A stretch of DNA of 64,000 nucleotides from Protopterus annectens (GCF_019279795.1 NC_056735.1:1935399418-1935463417), one strand, 5' to 3'; positions 31,621 through 45,053 are shown, counted from the first letter of the stretch. Notes: generated from the letters alone by a model not told the origin. Numbers and translations are program-made.

Positions 31621-34526
31621 ATGACTCTAAGCAAACATATACAGAAATTGATAAAACTAATAATCTCATCCATATCCAACCTAGCACTCAGTGGAGACAT
31701 CCAGCCTAATCCTGGTCCCCCATTCTCCAACCCCTCCCCTCATAATCAGACTACAAACCACATCTTCTCCCAAATCACAGCCAATAGAAAGCCAACCGAT
31801 CTCCTTCTGATAAGCCTAAATATTAGAAGTAGATGCAACAAGGTGTAGTGATCCTTACAGAAACATGGTTAAAACCACACATTACTAATGAGCAGATCCT
31901 CCCTACTGGTTACAATATACTAAGAGTAGACTGACTAAACAAAAAAGGAGGTGGTATAGCTATAATATTTAAGCAGCATCTAGACATCCACTTCTGACAG
32001 TTAGCAGCTCCCCAAATAGGTAAGGAAGAAATAATGTATACCAACCTTAAAATAAACCAAAATAAAACCCTAAACATAATAGGTTGCTACTTCCCACCTG
32101 GCCACAACATCCCTCCACTTGAAAACCTCCTCAGCTGGACTACCCACCACCTACCCCAAGAAACTTTAATTCTAGGAGACTTCAACACTGACTGGCAATC
32201 CTGCTCTAGCAACCACCCAACCCATCATGTAAATCTTCATGGCTTCACCCAACTAGTCCAGTCACCTACTAGGATAAATAACTCCAACAAACACACTACC
32301 CTTGATTGGATACTAGTCAGTAAATGCCCCCAGTCATATATAGCAGGCTGCTTATCTGACAGCCTCAGTGATCACTCCCCAACCTTCCTACTAAGAAAAC
32401 ACCTTTATAAAGCAAAACCCATCATCTACCGTCAAATACACAAAAAACTAACTTCAACCCTCTCTCATTCAGCTCATCCCTTAAAGACTGTAATTGGCAA
32501 CCTCTAAAATACCTCAGACTAGATGACACAGTTGACTACTTTAATAAAACATTCCTAAGCATCCTTAATTACCATGCCCCCATAAGACATTCTCCAACTA
32601 GAGCACAACCATCCCCATGGTTATAAAAAACACCAAGTCTGAAATGAAAAACAGGGATAAAGCCTGGGACAACTGGTGCAAAACCAAAACCCCTTACTAG
32701 GCAAAAATTACTAGAACTATGCAATAGAACCAAAATACTTATAAAACAGGACAAAATCCAATACTACCAGTCTGCCCTTACCTCCTCCCAACATAACTCC
32801 AAACAATTCTTGTCCTCAGTAAACTCCATCCTCCACCCAGGCAAAGTAAGTACACCCACTCCTAACATAACTCACTCCTCCGAAACTATTGCTACCTCTT
32901 TCAACAATCACTTTACACAAACCATACTATCACTAGCTAGACAACACAACCGCCCCATAAACCTACACCATCAACTACAACTAACAATTTCCCCACCAGC
33001 TTCTCTTTCTCTCCTGTTCTTACCTCCAAAATAAAACAACTACTAACTAAACTTAAAACCACCTGATTAGCAGCAGACAACCTCCCAAGTGAATACATTC
33101 AACTTGCAGCTGACGCTCTAGCCTACCCCATATCACTCTTGATTAACAGATCTCTGTCAGAAAGTTATGTTCCCACACTATGGAAAGTCCAATTACCGCC
33201 CCATAGCTATTCTCTTGCCACTCTCCAAAATACTATAGAGATGCATTCATTCTCAAACCTCAGATCACCTCCTTGCTAACAACCTCCTCTCCAACACACA
33301 ACACGGTTTCCGACCTAACCATAGCACCACCACCGCCTTACTCTCTTTCTCTAACACTATCCTACAAAATAAAAATGGAGGTTATGTCTCCTCAGCCACC
33401 TTTCTAGACCTCTCTAAAGCTTTTGACATGGTCCCACACAAACAACTCATCTCTCTTCTCAATAACCTATCCTTCTCTCAACCAGTCATCAACTGTTTTT
33501 AGAGTTACCTATCTGACCGCCAACAAGCAGTTGTTTGGCAGTACAACCTATCCCCCCCAACTACCAGTCTCTATAGGGGTTCCCCAAGGGTCCATCCTGG
33601 GCCCCTTACTTTTCTCTATTTTCACCAATAATCTAGCCTCAGCCACAACACATGGCACACTCATACAATACGCAGATGACTCAACCATCATCTGCACAGC
33701 CCACTCCCTACCTGAACTGCAAAAAGTCACACAGGACGCATTTTCTTCTATTGAAACTTGGTTATCCAATGCCCAACTAATACTCAACCCAAACAAAACA
33801 AAATTACTAATCTTCCAACCCACCAAACTTACCATAGACAGCTCTCACTTTAACATCACAGCAAAAGACAACACCATCATCCATCCTACAGAACACACCA
33901 AATTACTAGGATAGAAATAGACAATAAACTGAACTTTGACATTCACATTTCCATGACCATTAAAAATGTACAAAAAAACTAGGAGCATTATATAGAAATC
34001 AGCAACTACTTACCAAAGCAGCTAAATTTTCAGAAGCAAATTCTCACCTTATCTCTACCCTACTCTACTCCTCTCCAATATTTACTAACCTTAGACAATG
34101 CGACCTAAATAAGCTCGAAACCTGCTACAACAAAATTGCCAAATTCACCACAGGGGCTTCCTACCATACTCACCACTGTCTCTCACTAGCAGAACTGGGC
34201 TGGCTAGAGCTTCCTCACCTCCTTCAATGGTACCAACTCGCACTCACCACAAACTAATAAACCAACCACTAAAAGTCCCATCCCTCCAGAATCTACTCCA
34301 ACCCTACATAACCACGAGACCACTAAGATCCATCCACAAAAACCTCCTACAGGTCACAAGAGCCATTAACTCTGCTGGAGAAGCATTATTCTCCTGCACT
34401 ATAGCCAAACTCTGGAACTCCCTCCCATCCTCAATTACCTCTGTAACTTCTTGCACCCACTTTAAATCCTTACTAAAATCACACTTCAAAACTTGCCAGA
34501 TATGCCCTTGTAACCCCCTCCTCTAA
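31621..34526 (+). pseudogene. L2 ORF: 2A-like leader, endonuclease, reverse transcriptase
   Basis: The first 75 codons contain LALSGDIQPNPGP (residues 21-33), a 2A-like ribosome-skipping motif, and then the endonuclease start LLLISLNIRS. Endonuclease blocks continue at 32034-32400: LILGDFNTDW, TLDWILVS and LSDHSPTFL. RT follows: HGFRPNHSTTTAL (near 33300), FLDLSKAFDMV, GVPQGSILGPLLFSI and the catalytic YADD at 33669-33680. The last ~100 codons (34227-34526) carry the L2-type ending FSCTIAKLWNSLPSSI. Stops and frame changes occur near 31848, 32507, 33034, 33500 and 33914, so it is inactive. Confidence 0.88.
31696..31719 (+). other. 2A-like peptide motif DIQPNPGP
   Basis: The canonical 2A core is D-(V/I)-E-x-N-P-G-P. 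Here Glu is Gln and the rest is intact. In L2/CR1-type LINEs such motifs release a short N-terminal peptide by ribosome skipping between Gly and Pro. Confidence 0.75.
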
Positions 34527-35216
34527 TATCATCCACTCCACCCAATCACTACTTCTCTCGGCACCCTAGCAACAACCTACTCTTAGCAAGCTTGGCTCCT
34601 CATGTTCCCAGCTACCTACCACATAATACTAGCTTCTTGTAGCAACAACTGCTAATGTCTGTTATGTACCTCAAAAACAGATTGTATCAATTGTTCACTG
34701 ATGAATCCCAACTACATTTGTAACCGTGTTTAGTATGTCACCATATTTTAAAATTGTACTATGTTCTACAGCTGTTTTACATCTATGTTTTATTCTTGTC
34801 TTGCGTCCTTAGCTGGACTAATGTCTATATTTAAATGCTATGTTTTTAACTGTATAATGCAAATAATACTTAATGTGGAGCTTTTTTCCCCAGGCCTCCA
34901 CTGAAAACAGACCTGTGTCCAGTCGGACTCTCCCATGTAAATACATAAATAAATAAATAAATAAATAATAAATGTGACTGCAATACTTACTTGCATAGAA
35001 GACAACTAGCATGTAGTGCCAAGCAGTGTCCCCAGATCACCTGAAATGCCATGATATAACACTGTCATACACCTATTGAAACTGGACCAAACATTTTTAC
35101 TTTTGCACAAGGTCAGGTCATGCTTCCTGACTGTGACCGGTGGAGCCCATTGACTATTACACTATGCAATGGATGTCAGGCATCAGTCTCACACCACCAG
35201 CCATGGCCTGACAAGG

Positions 35217-35226
35217 TGTATGACAA
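35217..35226 (+). repeat. Possible target duplication, left (TGTATGACAA)
   Basis: A 10-bp match to 37694-37703 on the other side of the truncated PLE. Confidence 0.5.
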
Positions 35227-35243
35227 CATTAAAAAAAATGTCA

Positions 35244-37438
35244 TCTGATTATATGATACTCAATAAAGGATTGAACTTTATTCCGAGATTTTTTGTGTCT
35301 GAGCCTCTGAGGACATTTTTGTGCAGGATCTTTATGCATTTTGTCGATTATTAAATCTTAAATTACATTTCCATGAAGATAGTTTGGATAGTGGTAGTAT
35401 TCATTCTAGCAGTTTTAGGTTTCATAAATCTGCATTCACTCCACCTACGAACAAAAATGTGGCAATATTTCTTAAATGTATTCTGAAAGAACTACATTTT
35501 AGCTCTAATAATAATGGAAATTTGTTTCCTTCTAACTTAACGACATCAGAAATGAAAGCCTTAGATAGGTTAAGGAATAACAAAAATATTGTTATTATTC
35601 AAGCAGATAAAGGCGGTACCACAGTAGTGATGGATTGGTTAATGTATGTTGAGGAGGCTGATATACAGCTACAAGATGCTAAATTTTATACATGTATGCC
35701 TACTGACCCTACACCAAGGTTTAAAAAATAAATAGATTGCGTTTTTGAAAATGCAGTCAGTGAAGGAATTATTGATAAGGTTACATCTTTTCATTTAAAA
35801 GTGAAGGATCCTTTATCCCAATATTTATACCTTCTTCCTAAGATTCACAAAAATGCCAATAAGCCACCAGGGTTGTATCTGGGAATAGTTCCCTCACTAA
35901 GCCATTATCTGTTTATTTAACCACTTTTTTAAAACCCTTGTTGAAAGGAGTTAGGGCACACCTGCAGGATACCACAGAGTTCCTCAATATTATATCAGAC
36001 ACTCAATTAGAACCTGATTGGCTAATGTATACCTTGGATGTCACATGTTTATACACCAGTATTCAACATTGGGCAGGTTTATGTGCATCGGAATACCGGT
36101 TGGATAAAATTCCATTATACAGACCAGGTTTTAATACCTTTCTTCTGTGTTTGGCAGAACATGTCCTCACAAAAAATGTGTTCTACTTCAACAGCAAATG
36201 TTATCTACAGCTTAAAGGGACAGCTATGGGTGCATCCTTTGCATCCATATATGCTGATTTGTTCATGGGTTATCTTGAACAAATGATTATTTATGATAGC
36301 AGTCATAATCGATTTCTGGATGAAATAGATATTTGGAGACACTTTTTGGATGACTGCTGGATGGTGTGGAAATCTGATGAAGTATATCTACGAGAGTTTG
36401 TTCAGTATTTGAATGAAAATAAATGGGGTATTAGATTCACCATCAATTGTGATCCGTCATATATTCCCTTTTTGCATGTGAATGTATTGAGACAGGAGGA
36501 TGGTACATTGGCCAATTCTGTATTTAGAAAACCCTTTCATTCAAATACTTTATTGCATGCCTCCAGTTGTCAGCCTAAGCATGTCATCAGCAATATTCAG
36601 AAGTCCCAATTTATGAGGGTTCATCGTATCTGCTCTAACACAGAAGACTTTGCTTTGACCAGGATTTGATTAAGCATTTTATGGAACATTGGTACCCTTT
36701 AGCTAAGTTAGTTAAAACCAGTAAAGAGGTCCAACAATTTTGTTGAAGTGACGTAGTTATAAGATAGGCATTGATTGGAATGATAATACTAAAATCAGAT
36801 TTATCACTCAGTTATGGTAGGAATACATAGCTTATGGATTTGGTGCAACACCACTGGGACATTTTGTTGGCTGATGACAGATTGCATGACTTATTGGGGG
36901 ACAGATGTTAATTTTCATTCCATAAAGGAAAGACTTTGGGCGGCCACTTTAGTCATTATAAATGTAATATACCTTCTGACCATTTGTCACAATGTTCATT
37001 GGATGGCACTAGGGTAGTAGAATGTTTTTGTGGGGGCACTGTTCATTCTGCAAATGTATTCATCAAACTAAGGAATTTACCAGTAAAAACACATCACAGA
37101 TTTTTTCTATAAATGTTTTTTCTAATTGTAGTACTGACTGGGTCATTTATCTTGCAGTATGTACTTGTTCAACTTTTTACTTTGGTCAAACCTCTAGATC
37201 GATGAGGCTATGTATTTCTGAACATCTTATTAATATTAGAAATAAACACTCTACAAATGCATTATATAAACGCACGATTGTACATACTTCTGCTAGTTTC
37301 AAATTTATTATTATTGACAGAATATTGTGCAACAGGTGCTTTAAGATAGGCTGGCATAATATTTTGAATAAAAAGGAGAAATCATGGATTGTGAGACTGG
37401 GTGGATTGTTTTCCCCTGGTTTGAATGACCATTTATAA
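35244..37438 (+). pseudogene. PLE reverse transcriptase + GIY-YIG endonuclease, frame-broken
   Basis: From 35244 the frames read LNKGLNFIPRFF, LTTSEMKALDRLRN and IIQADKGGTTVVMD, typical of the region before PLE RT. RT follows at 35938-36669: MYTLDVTCLYTSI, LKGTAMGASFASIYADLF, the active-site box HFLDDCW and FLHVNVL, then HASSCQPKHV. The GIY-YIG domain is at 37022-37438: VIYLAVCTCSTFYFGQTSRS, the family's Cys-containing variant. Breaks occur near 35330, 35730, 36668 and 37017. PLEs use the endonuclease to prime reverse transcription at target ends; this copy is inactive. Confidence 0.88.
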
Positions 37439-37512
37439 TTATATTGTGGTTAATTGGTTAATTATTTGGATGACTGAGTATATATAGTGTGATTGACTGT
37501 AGTGAATAATAT

Positions 37513-37545
37513 ACATTGAGAAAGGTCTTGGGGCCGAAACTAGTC
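37513..37545 (+). ncRNA. Degenerate hammerhead-ribozyme-like motif in PLE 1
   Basis: TTGAGAA stands where CUGANGA is expected (two mismatches). GGTC-TTGG-GGCC can form stem II, GAAA follows, and CTAGTC supplies a cleavage-type triplet. PLE terminal regions are known to carry hammerheads; this one looks inactive. Confidence 0.45.
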
Positions 37546-37703
37546 TGTTGACTGTGGATTAATTTATTAAACTTGAGTTTTTCCCATTCCAGTTGGAGCT
37601 GGCTGTTGTTTTTTTTTTTGTTTGTTTGTTTTTTTGTAGTACTTCATTATTTTGAGCCTCTGCACCTGCTGTCTGTGCATAACTTTTGGTTGCTGTATGA
37701 CAA

Positions 37704-38908
37704 TAATAGGCCAGCAGGCCATGCTGGAAACTGTGTACATCATGGACAGATTGTTATGTCAATTGGTGGATAAGCAAGTGTCTGTGCGTCATACTCTGGG
37801 AACATAGCATTGGGAGAACTGCGCTGCAATGATGCCAGTCACCAGTGGAGTTCACCATCTACCATTATTGGTGAACCCCTTCTAGCTATTCCCTTTCTGC
37901 AGTCACAGCCACCAGTCAGTAACTTCTGACTGAGTACATTAGCAGGTGAGTGCATATCAGGAGGCATCACAGAACCACACACAAAACCAACAGTTAGCCA
38001 GGATGGCCTAAGACATAGTCCATTGTCTGAGCCACTGACAAAGACTAAATGCTAATGACTACACAATATTATCCTGTCGGAAATCATCCACCACTGCAAA
38101 ATATTGTAGTGTCTGCACACCGCACACAGTTGAGCCATTACACATGAAGGTATGGACACATAAAGTAATGTAGCTTTTGACTTTCACTGATTGGTAAGAT
38201 GTGGGGATGCATTCACTGTTATACAACCTATACCAACAGGTTTGGGATGGATGTAAATCTCAGACTTTTACTGCTATACTGAATGTGGCCGTCATTGCAC
38301 CTATCATTGTATGCAATGGCATCCTTGCCATGTCACTACACAGACATATCATACTACTGTAGCAGCCACGCAAGTTCCATGGTACACCAATACACAGTGT
38401 AGATAACATGTCCTATGGAATCTGTGGCATGACCATACATGTGTAGTCTGTCTTGTAAATGCTTTGACGGGGATGTGTATGCCTTTATACAGGGAGGTGT
38501 CAGGTTCCACTGTATACTTGCTGTGTATCCATGACAGGACTAACACATGTCTCACCTGTTTTACACACCTACAACATCACTGTGGTATACGTAGTACATG
38601 CTGGAGAAAAAGGTATGTAACAAAGACAGTACACCCTACATGAAACAGCCCCCCCCCCATGCATATAAAGCACACATCTGCTGTGACACACATCATGTGC
38701 AGGTTACACAGTGGGATGCAGAATACGACAATCATAACTGGTGTTGGGCAACTGTCTGTACTGGACAAAGCATATTTGTAGATGGGTCATCTCCATCACC
38801 ACAGCTTGTAGATATGTTAGTTCCCAAAACTCTGGTGACACTTATCAAGGTTTGCAGACCTTATCACAGATTAAGGATGAGTAGGAACACTGAATGCTGC
38901 CATTCTCC
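37704..38908. other. Non-coding, unrecognised
   Basis: No gene supported; a C10 run lies near 38650. Confidence 0.4.
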
Positions 38909-38933
38909 TTGTTAGCCTGTTATACACATATGA
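38909..38933 (+). repeat. 25-bp direct repeat, right copy
   Basis: Matches 6644-6668 in 24 of 25 positions and directly precedes CCAGGCTG, the apparent start of CR1 copy 3. Confidence 0.8.
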
Positions 38934-39908
38934 CCAGGCTGTGGAGTGGTGATTCATCACTGGGACAAAGAAGAAATTCCCTAAGACTCCAAGAGCAGAA
39001 TAAATTATCTCTTACATTTATTTCATTGAATTGCACTACTTAATGCTTATAATTGTGCTATACAGCTAATCTACTACATTTGGCACTGTTGTAAAGCTTT
39101 TTCTACTGTTTCATTGCATTTATGTACTGTTTTATACTGTTTTAACTGTATTTTTTATTGCTAGATAGTGCTTCATTACTATAATTCCATTTTACTGAAT
39201 TACTTAACTGTAAACTGCTTTTTCATAGTTGTATTTTCTGTTTGTGAGTGCTCTATCTGTCCTTTTCTGTGCATTTTGGTGAGGTTTCTGTGATCTAGTC
39301 AGGTAACATAGTCTGGATAGAGGCCTGCTGTTATCCAGGCCTGCTTGTTTTGTTTGTTGAGTTTCCTGTGTTTCTGGCAGCCGTCTTCTGCTGATAAGAG
39401 AACACAGAGCTAATTACAGTAGGGGCACTGACCACAGCTCTGATCTGTGATATATAACAATAATCACCCTGGGTTTTTTTTTGCTTATTTTTAATAGTTA
39501 TTGCTTTTTCTAGATATTTATAACCCCTTTTTATTGTCTGATGCATACTTTTTACTGTATTTTATTACAAAAAAACTAATCTGTACAATTGTTCTAAAAT
39601 TGTCTGCCTTACAGGGTCTGATAAATAAGGTTTTTACTGTCACACTGTAAATCTTTTCTAGCTAGTTTCACTGTGTGTAAGGTATTGACTGGATAATGTT
39701 CTCCATTTGTTAAACATCTGTTTGTTTGTTCTGATTTCCTGCCAAGGAGTGTATCATACAACTCATTTGTTTGCAGTTGAAAGCATTTTCTAGAGTCTCC
39801 TTGCTCCTTTATCTGTTTAAAATTTTAATTTAGTAGCTCACTGCTGTTTTTCTACTGTGATAAACATTTCTGTAGTGGTGGCTTTGCAGTTGCCTGCCCC
39901 TACTGTAA
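38934..39908 (+). other. 5' UTR of CR1 copy 3, distal part (inferred)
   Basis: T-rich, non-coding sequence with repeated TTTTACTGT/CTGTTTTACTG-type words, in the style of the CR1 copy 1 monomers. It continues at 50642-50870 beyond the L1 and at 57109 beyond the PLE. Confidence 0.45.
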
Positions 39909-40109
39909 TTTTTTTATTGTTCATTGCTTTTGCTTTTTTACTCAAATAATTTTATTTTTCCAACGATATAATATTGAGCTTTTACAAATCCCAAAAAAAT
40001 AAATGTATAATAAATTATTTACGATATATACATATGGCTACAATAGGGAAACAATCTGCTGTGAGAATTTAGTTACACAAAGTTAGAGAAAGTATTGTGT
40101 TCTCATCAT

Positions 40110-43100
40110 TTAAACAGTTAGACTTATATCTGAATTAACAGTATCAATGAGAAAATGTGCTTTCACCCAAGGGCTGTTAGTCCAGTTCTTAGGAAATATT
40201 CTTAGTTCCTTAGTTTTTATTTCCAATAGTGCAGTTTCTTTCAGCAGAGTTAAGAAGTCTTCTATAGTTGGAATAGAGGAGGATTTCCACTTCCTTGTGA
40301 TACATTTCCTGGCAACCACTAGCATGGTCCAAAGAAGATAAAGATTTTTATTGTTCATTACAATATTTTCATTTACATTCAACAGAATTAATGACTTTGA
40401 TAAACTAAATGAATCTGTATAAATGTCTTGAAGAAAATTACTAATCTCTTCCCAAAATTTCTTAATGTAAATACAATCAAAAAAGATGTGTGACCAATCA
40501 GCTTTACAACTTAATGAACATCTTCAACATATTACTTCTTTGGAAGAGTTAAATTTAGCAATTTTATTAGCAGAGTAAAAAGCTCTATGCAGAAATTTCC
40601 AAGTGAAAATTTTCCAAATTTGTAAATTAGAGGTTAATTTAATAGAATACAAGAGATTTGATTTATTTTCAACAGATAAGTTTAATGAAAGCTCTCTACT
40701 GATAAAATTCCAATAATTTTGATTGGGGTTAGCCTTATAATTAATTATGATTTTGTATAATTTTGATGTTAAGTTTGTCCAATCAAATACATCATATAAA
40801 ACTTCATGCATAAAAATATGAGTTTAGGAACAGATTTGAAGGAGGAATTATCAATTATTCTGCAGAGATCTTGGACATAGGGTTGCAAGCTGTTGAGAAA
40901 TAGCCAATCAGAGCTTGATAGATCATATAAACTTTTTAACTGTTGTACATCCAAAACCAACAAATGTTTTATACAGTGGTACCAACATATAACATTTTTA
41001 GTTTCCCAAGTGTTAAGTGTATTTATATGAATTATATTTTAAAAGTTTTTAGTAGATCTGAATGGGAATAATAATTCTAGCCATAATTTTTTTATCAGCA
41101 TTATTATTAATAAAACTTCTAAATATATTGTAAATATAGTTTGTATATTTTAGATTAGTAGGTTTAGACAAATTATATTGTATGTTGATAATAAGGATAT
41201 GCCAAAGTTTATTATTTTGTTCGTTTAGTTGCAGATTTTTAGTTAATTTATTTTCATTTAGGAAGATAATGGTGTGTAAAGACTTCCATGCTGAAGAGAA
41301 TTCTGGGTCTAACCAATTTATGGAAGTTTTAAAAATGGATGCTTTAATGTAAGAATCTATGTCTGGAAAATTAATACCACCCAAATCCTAAGGTCTTATG
41401 TGGTTTGAAAAGGCTATTCTATTTCTTTTTGAGAACCAAAGAAATTTTATAAGAATTTTATTTATTTCTTTTAGAAAACTTTTATTGGGAATCATAAGAA
41501 TAGCTTGCACAATATAGTTTATTTTTGGGAGAAGAACCATCTTAATTAGTTGCAATCTATCTTCAAATTTTAAGAATAATTTATTCCATTTTTCAATTGG
41601 TGTTTTTAAAGTTTTCACAATATTGTTATAATTTATTTTTAATGTTAAATCCATACTTTCACATCGTACTATCCCTAAATAATTTAGAGGAAGCATGTTT
41701 TCCAATTAATTGATTTATGTTTAAGTGAGTATCATCTTTTTTATTTAATAACATTTAATTGGGCTTTGTTTTTCTAACACGTAGACCTGAAGTATGATAT
41801 CAATTTGTAAGTCTAACTCTTGTAAAGATTCATCTGAGTTGATTAGAGTAAGGAGAATGTCATCTGCAAAGAGCATTATTTTAGAATAAAATTGACCATA
41901 AATGTCAATGCCTTTAATTTTACGGTTATGACAAATTATTTAAGAAAAATATTCTATTGCCAGTGTGAATAAGATTGGGGACATAGGGCAATTCTGCTTT
42001 GTACCTTTAGTAATTTCAATGGCATCTGAAGTAAATGGACCCAATTTTATATAGGCAATATTGTTTCTAACAATATTTTTGATTAATGATATAAATTGTG
42101 TAGGAAATGTATAGATTTCTAAAACGTTAAAAAGGTAATCCCATTTTAGTGAGTCAATGGCTTTTTCATTGTCAAGAGTAACTATAAGGGCTTCTTGATT
42201 GTCTCTATTTAGAATGTCAATAATAGTTAATATTCTTTGGATGTTATAATGGGTATGTCTATAATAAATAAAGCCTATTTGATCATCACTAATAACATAT
42301 ATTACAGATTTTTTAATTCTATTGACCAGAATAGACATGAACATTTTGTAATCATTATTAAGTAGTGAAATTACCCTGTATGAACTACATTGTTTAGGGT
42401 CTTTATTTTCTTTCTTGATAGGGGTGATGAGTGAATATTTCCATGAAGATGGAATTGTATTTTGCATGTGAATTTCATTTAGAGCTTTATGTCATATTGA
42501 AATTGCAGAGGTAGGAAATAATTTATATATTTCAATAATAATTCCATCAATTCTAGGAGCGTTATTGTTTTTGCTTTCTTTATTTTTTTTCAGTAAGTTC
42601 TTTAGAAGAGATTTGTTTTTGGAGATCTATAATTAGTTTTTCTGGATTTTTTTTTTATTTTGGAAAAATCCAGTTCTAAATTTGGAATATTATGAGGTGA
42701 ATCATTATTTCTAAAATGTTCTGCAAAATGAAATTTAAAGGCATCTAAGATGTTGCTTATATCAGATACTTTTTTATTATTTTCCCCTTCATGAATGATG
42801 TTTATAATATTATTTTCTGAGTATTGTCTTTTTATTCTCGTTACTAGGTTATGCAAATGTTTGGTGACACAGAAAACAAATTTAGTTTTAGGTTTTCTAG
42901 AGCCATATTAGTTTTGTGAGTTAAAATGTCATTGTATTTTTATTTACTTCTCCAATTTCTTTTTTTTTAGTAGTTGAGGCCAATAAATCATTGGTATTAA
43001 TTTCTATAATTTGCTTTTGGATAGTTGTTAACTCCCATTCTTTTGTTTTATTATTAAACCATGTTATAATTTTACCATAGAAGTATGCCTTTAGAGAATC

Positions 43101-43954
43101 CCATAGAATTACTATATTTATATCTTCCATGGAGTTAGTATTTAAGAAGAGTTGTATTTCTGAATCTAACCATGGTTTAAATTGTTTCAATTTGGAAATA
43201 TAAGTTGGAATTCTTTTTGTGAAAGTTAATCTCTTAAATTCTATTTGAAGTTTAAAAATAAGTGAACTGTGGTCAGACAGAGGACAAGGAATTGTGGAAA
43301 AAATGTTTATTTTCATTCTCACATCTTGAGATACAAAGATTTTATCAATTCTTGTCTGGGTATTAAATCTGTGATCACTATGTGAGAATAATAAAGAATT
43401 GTTCTCTCTGAAACTAAACGTATCAGTTAGGTTTAAACTGCCAGTCCATTTCTTAAGAGATTTCCCTATGGGAGAAGAACGAACATGTCTTTTGTTAGTA
43501 GTCTCTGAATTGTCCAAAATACAGTTCAAATCTCCTCCTATTATCAAATTACCTTTGGATACTCTATTAATATGGTCTATGTGTTTTTTGATTGTTCCCA
43601 CTCCAATGCCAGGAAACCAATATGAGTTTACCAGTGTCCAGGTTCTATTGCCAAATGTTAATATTACAATTGCTAAAAGTTCATCGTTGTCTTTGGAATT
43701 ATAGATAATTTGAGGGTTAGTAAAATTTTTTCCATAGTATTAAGACTCCTCTAGTTTTTTTTTTTTTATTATAAGAATTAGTTAGTTTTAAATATTCATT
43801 TTGGATTCCATATATATTTATCATTTGTTTTAAAATGAGTTTCCTGTAGGAATACCACTCACACTTTATTTAGTTTTAGATATCTTATTAGATTGGACCT
43901 TTTCCTTGGTTTATTTAATCCATTAATATTCAGAGAGAGTAGGGCTAAGTCCAT
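40110..43954 (-). pseudogene. L1 ORF2: endonuclease + reverse transcriptase, multiply broken
   Basis: The start at 43954 gives MDLALLSLNINGLNKPRKR, the classic L1 endonuclease opening, with LQETHF following a stop near 43860. Endonuclease blocks continue with GGDLNCILDN (43535), RIDKIFVS and LSDHSSLIF. RT begins in 42467-41940: KPISSYR-equivalent CSSYRVISLLN, DDQIGFI, ALIVTLDNEKAIDSLKWDYLF and GTKQNCPMSPILFTLA. The catalytic FADD box is at about 41860-41871 in another frame. C-terminal parts reach 40110. Total span (~1280 codons) matches L1 ORF2. At least six stops or frame changes make it inactive. Confidence 0.9.
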
Positions 43955-44301
43955 CTTATTTGTGTAAGCCTATAATGTATTTGTAGTAGACAAGTGTATA
44001 TAGTACTTATGTCAGTCAAGATCTGTGTAACATTCTTACAAGATTTATAACCTAAAGTCAGATTGATGTTTCCTGTTAAAAACCACACATTTAAGAAATA
44101 TTGAAGCAAAAAAGGAGAAGAAAGGTGTATGAAGTGAAATATTACATGAAAATATGTAAACAGTGACTCTTGAAGTCCCTAAAACCAACATGGAGTGAAA
44201 GACTCTCCTAATCTGGTAAAACAAAACTGTTCAACCAGATTAACCTTCATATCTAAAAGAAAATTAAAGAAAAGTGGATGTTGTGGAGCTCCAATTTATA
44301 A

Positions 44302-44499
44302 ATTCTGGAGATTTGTTATTTCCAAGTAGATAAAGAAAAGCAACTATCAGTCAAATTAATAATATAATTATGAGTCCAGTGTGAGAGAAAAATAATTACT
44401 ATTCTGGAGATTTGTTATTTCCAAGTAGATAAAGAAAAGCAACTATCAGTCAAATTAATAATATAATTATGAGTCCAGTGTGAGAGAAAAATAATTACT
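44302..44499 (+). repeat. 99-bp tandem duplication
   Basis: ATTCTGGAGATTTGTTATTT begins at 44302 and again at 44401; the two units are essentially identical. Confidence 0.97.
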
Positions 44500-45053
44500 A
44501 TTATTTAAAGAGAAAGATAATCATTACAAAATAAATAGTTCCATTTATAAGATAATGTGTAGTGAATAGATATTTTGTCATGTGCTATTAAACTATACTT
44601 TGAAAATTAAACACTACCACTAAATTAAAATTACTAAAGGGTATTAAGTAGTATAACTCTTTCTCCATTTATACATCATCTAAATTTCATTGCATTGGTA
44701 TTGAAAATTGAGAACTAATATAATAGCAAAGCAGAAGTTGTTTTTTTTTCCTAACAACATTTAGGAAATGAAAAAGTTAACAAAATAAATCACTAATGAA
44801 TAAATTTTGGGGAAGTGGATTGTATGAATTATTAAACCAGTACAATAACTTCAAAACCTATAAAAAAGTATCAGTCAAATGTAATGATTTAATGAAAGTA
44901 TCAAGTTCTTGGAATAGAGTATTTAATATCAAGTGGTAGTAAGGAGGACAATTACTTGAACACCAGATTTACCTCAGTTTTGAACACAAAACTGTGAATA
45001 ACCTCTCAATGTTCTATTTTTCAAACTACTATCTAATTAATAAAAACAAAAAT

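Larger units (their letters stand above)
31600..34972 (+). mobile_element. L2-clade LINE, near full length, decayed
   Basis: A single plus-strand coding region (31621 to about 34526) carries a 2A-like leader, endonuclease and RT, followed by a 3' UTR and a (TAAA/AAT)n tail at 34945-34972. The 3' UTR block around 34880-34930 (GTGGAGCTTTTTTCCCC through CTGAAAACAG) also occurs, inverted, in the insertion at 59283-59830, which supports one family. The protein is broken by several stops and frameshifts. Confidence 0.88.
35227..37693 (+). mobile_element. Penelope-like element 1 (5'-truncated)
   Basis: It encodes the PLE N-terminal region, RT and GIY-YIG endonuclease on the plus strand, then a 3' region with a degraded hammerhead motif (37513-37545). 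A 10-bp direct repeat flanks it. No terminal-repeat copy is visible upstream, so it is 5'-truncated. Confidence 0.85.

Noticed and set aside
35938..37438. A telomerase-like host gene
   Set aside because: RT plus GIY-YIG with multiple frame breaks and flanking repeats identifies a decayed Penelope-like element.
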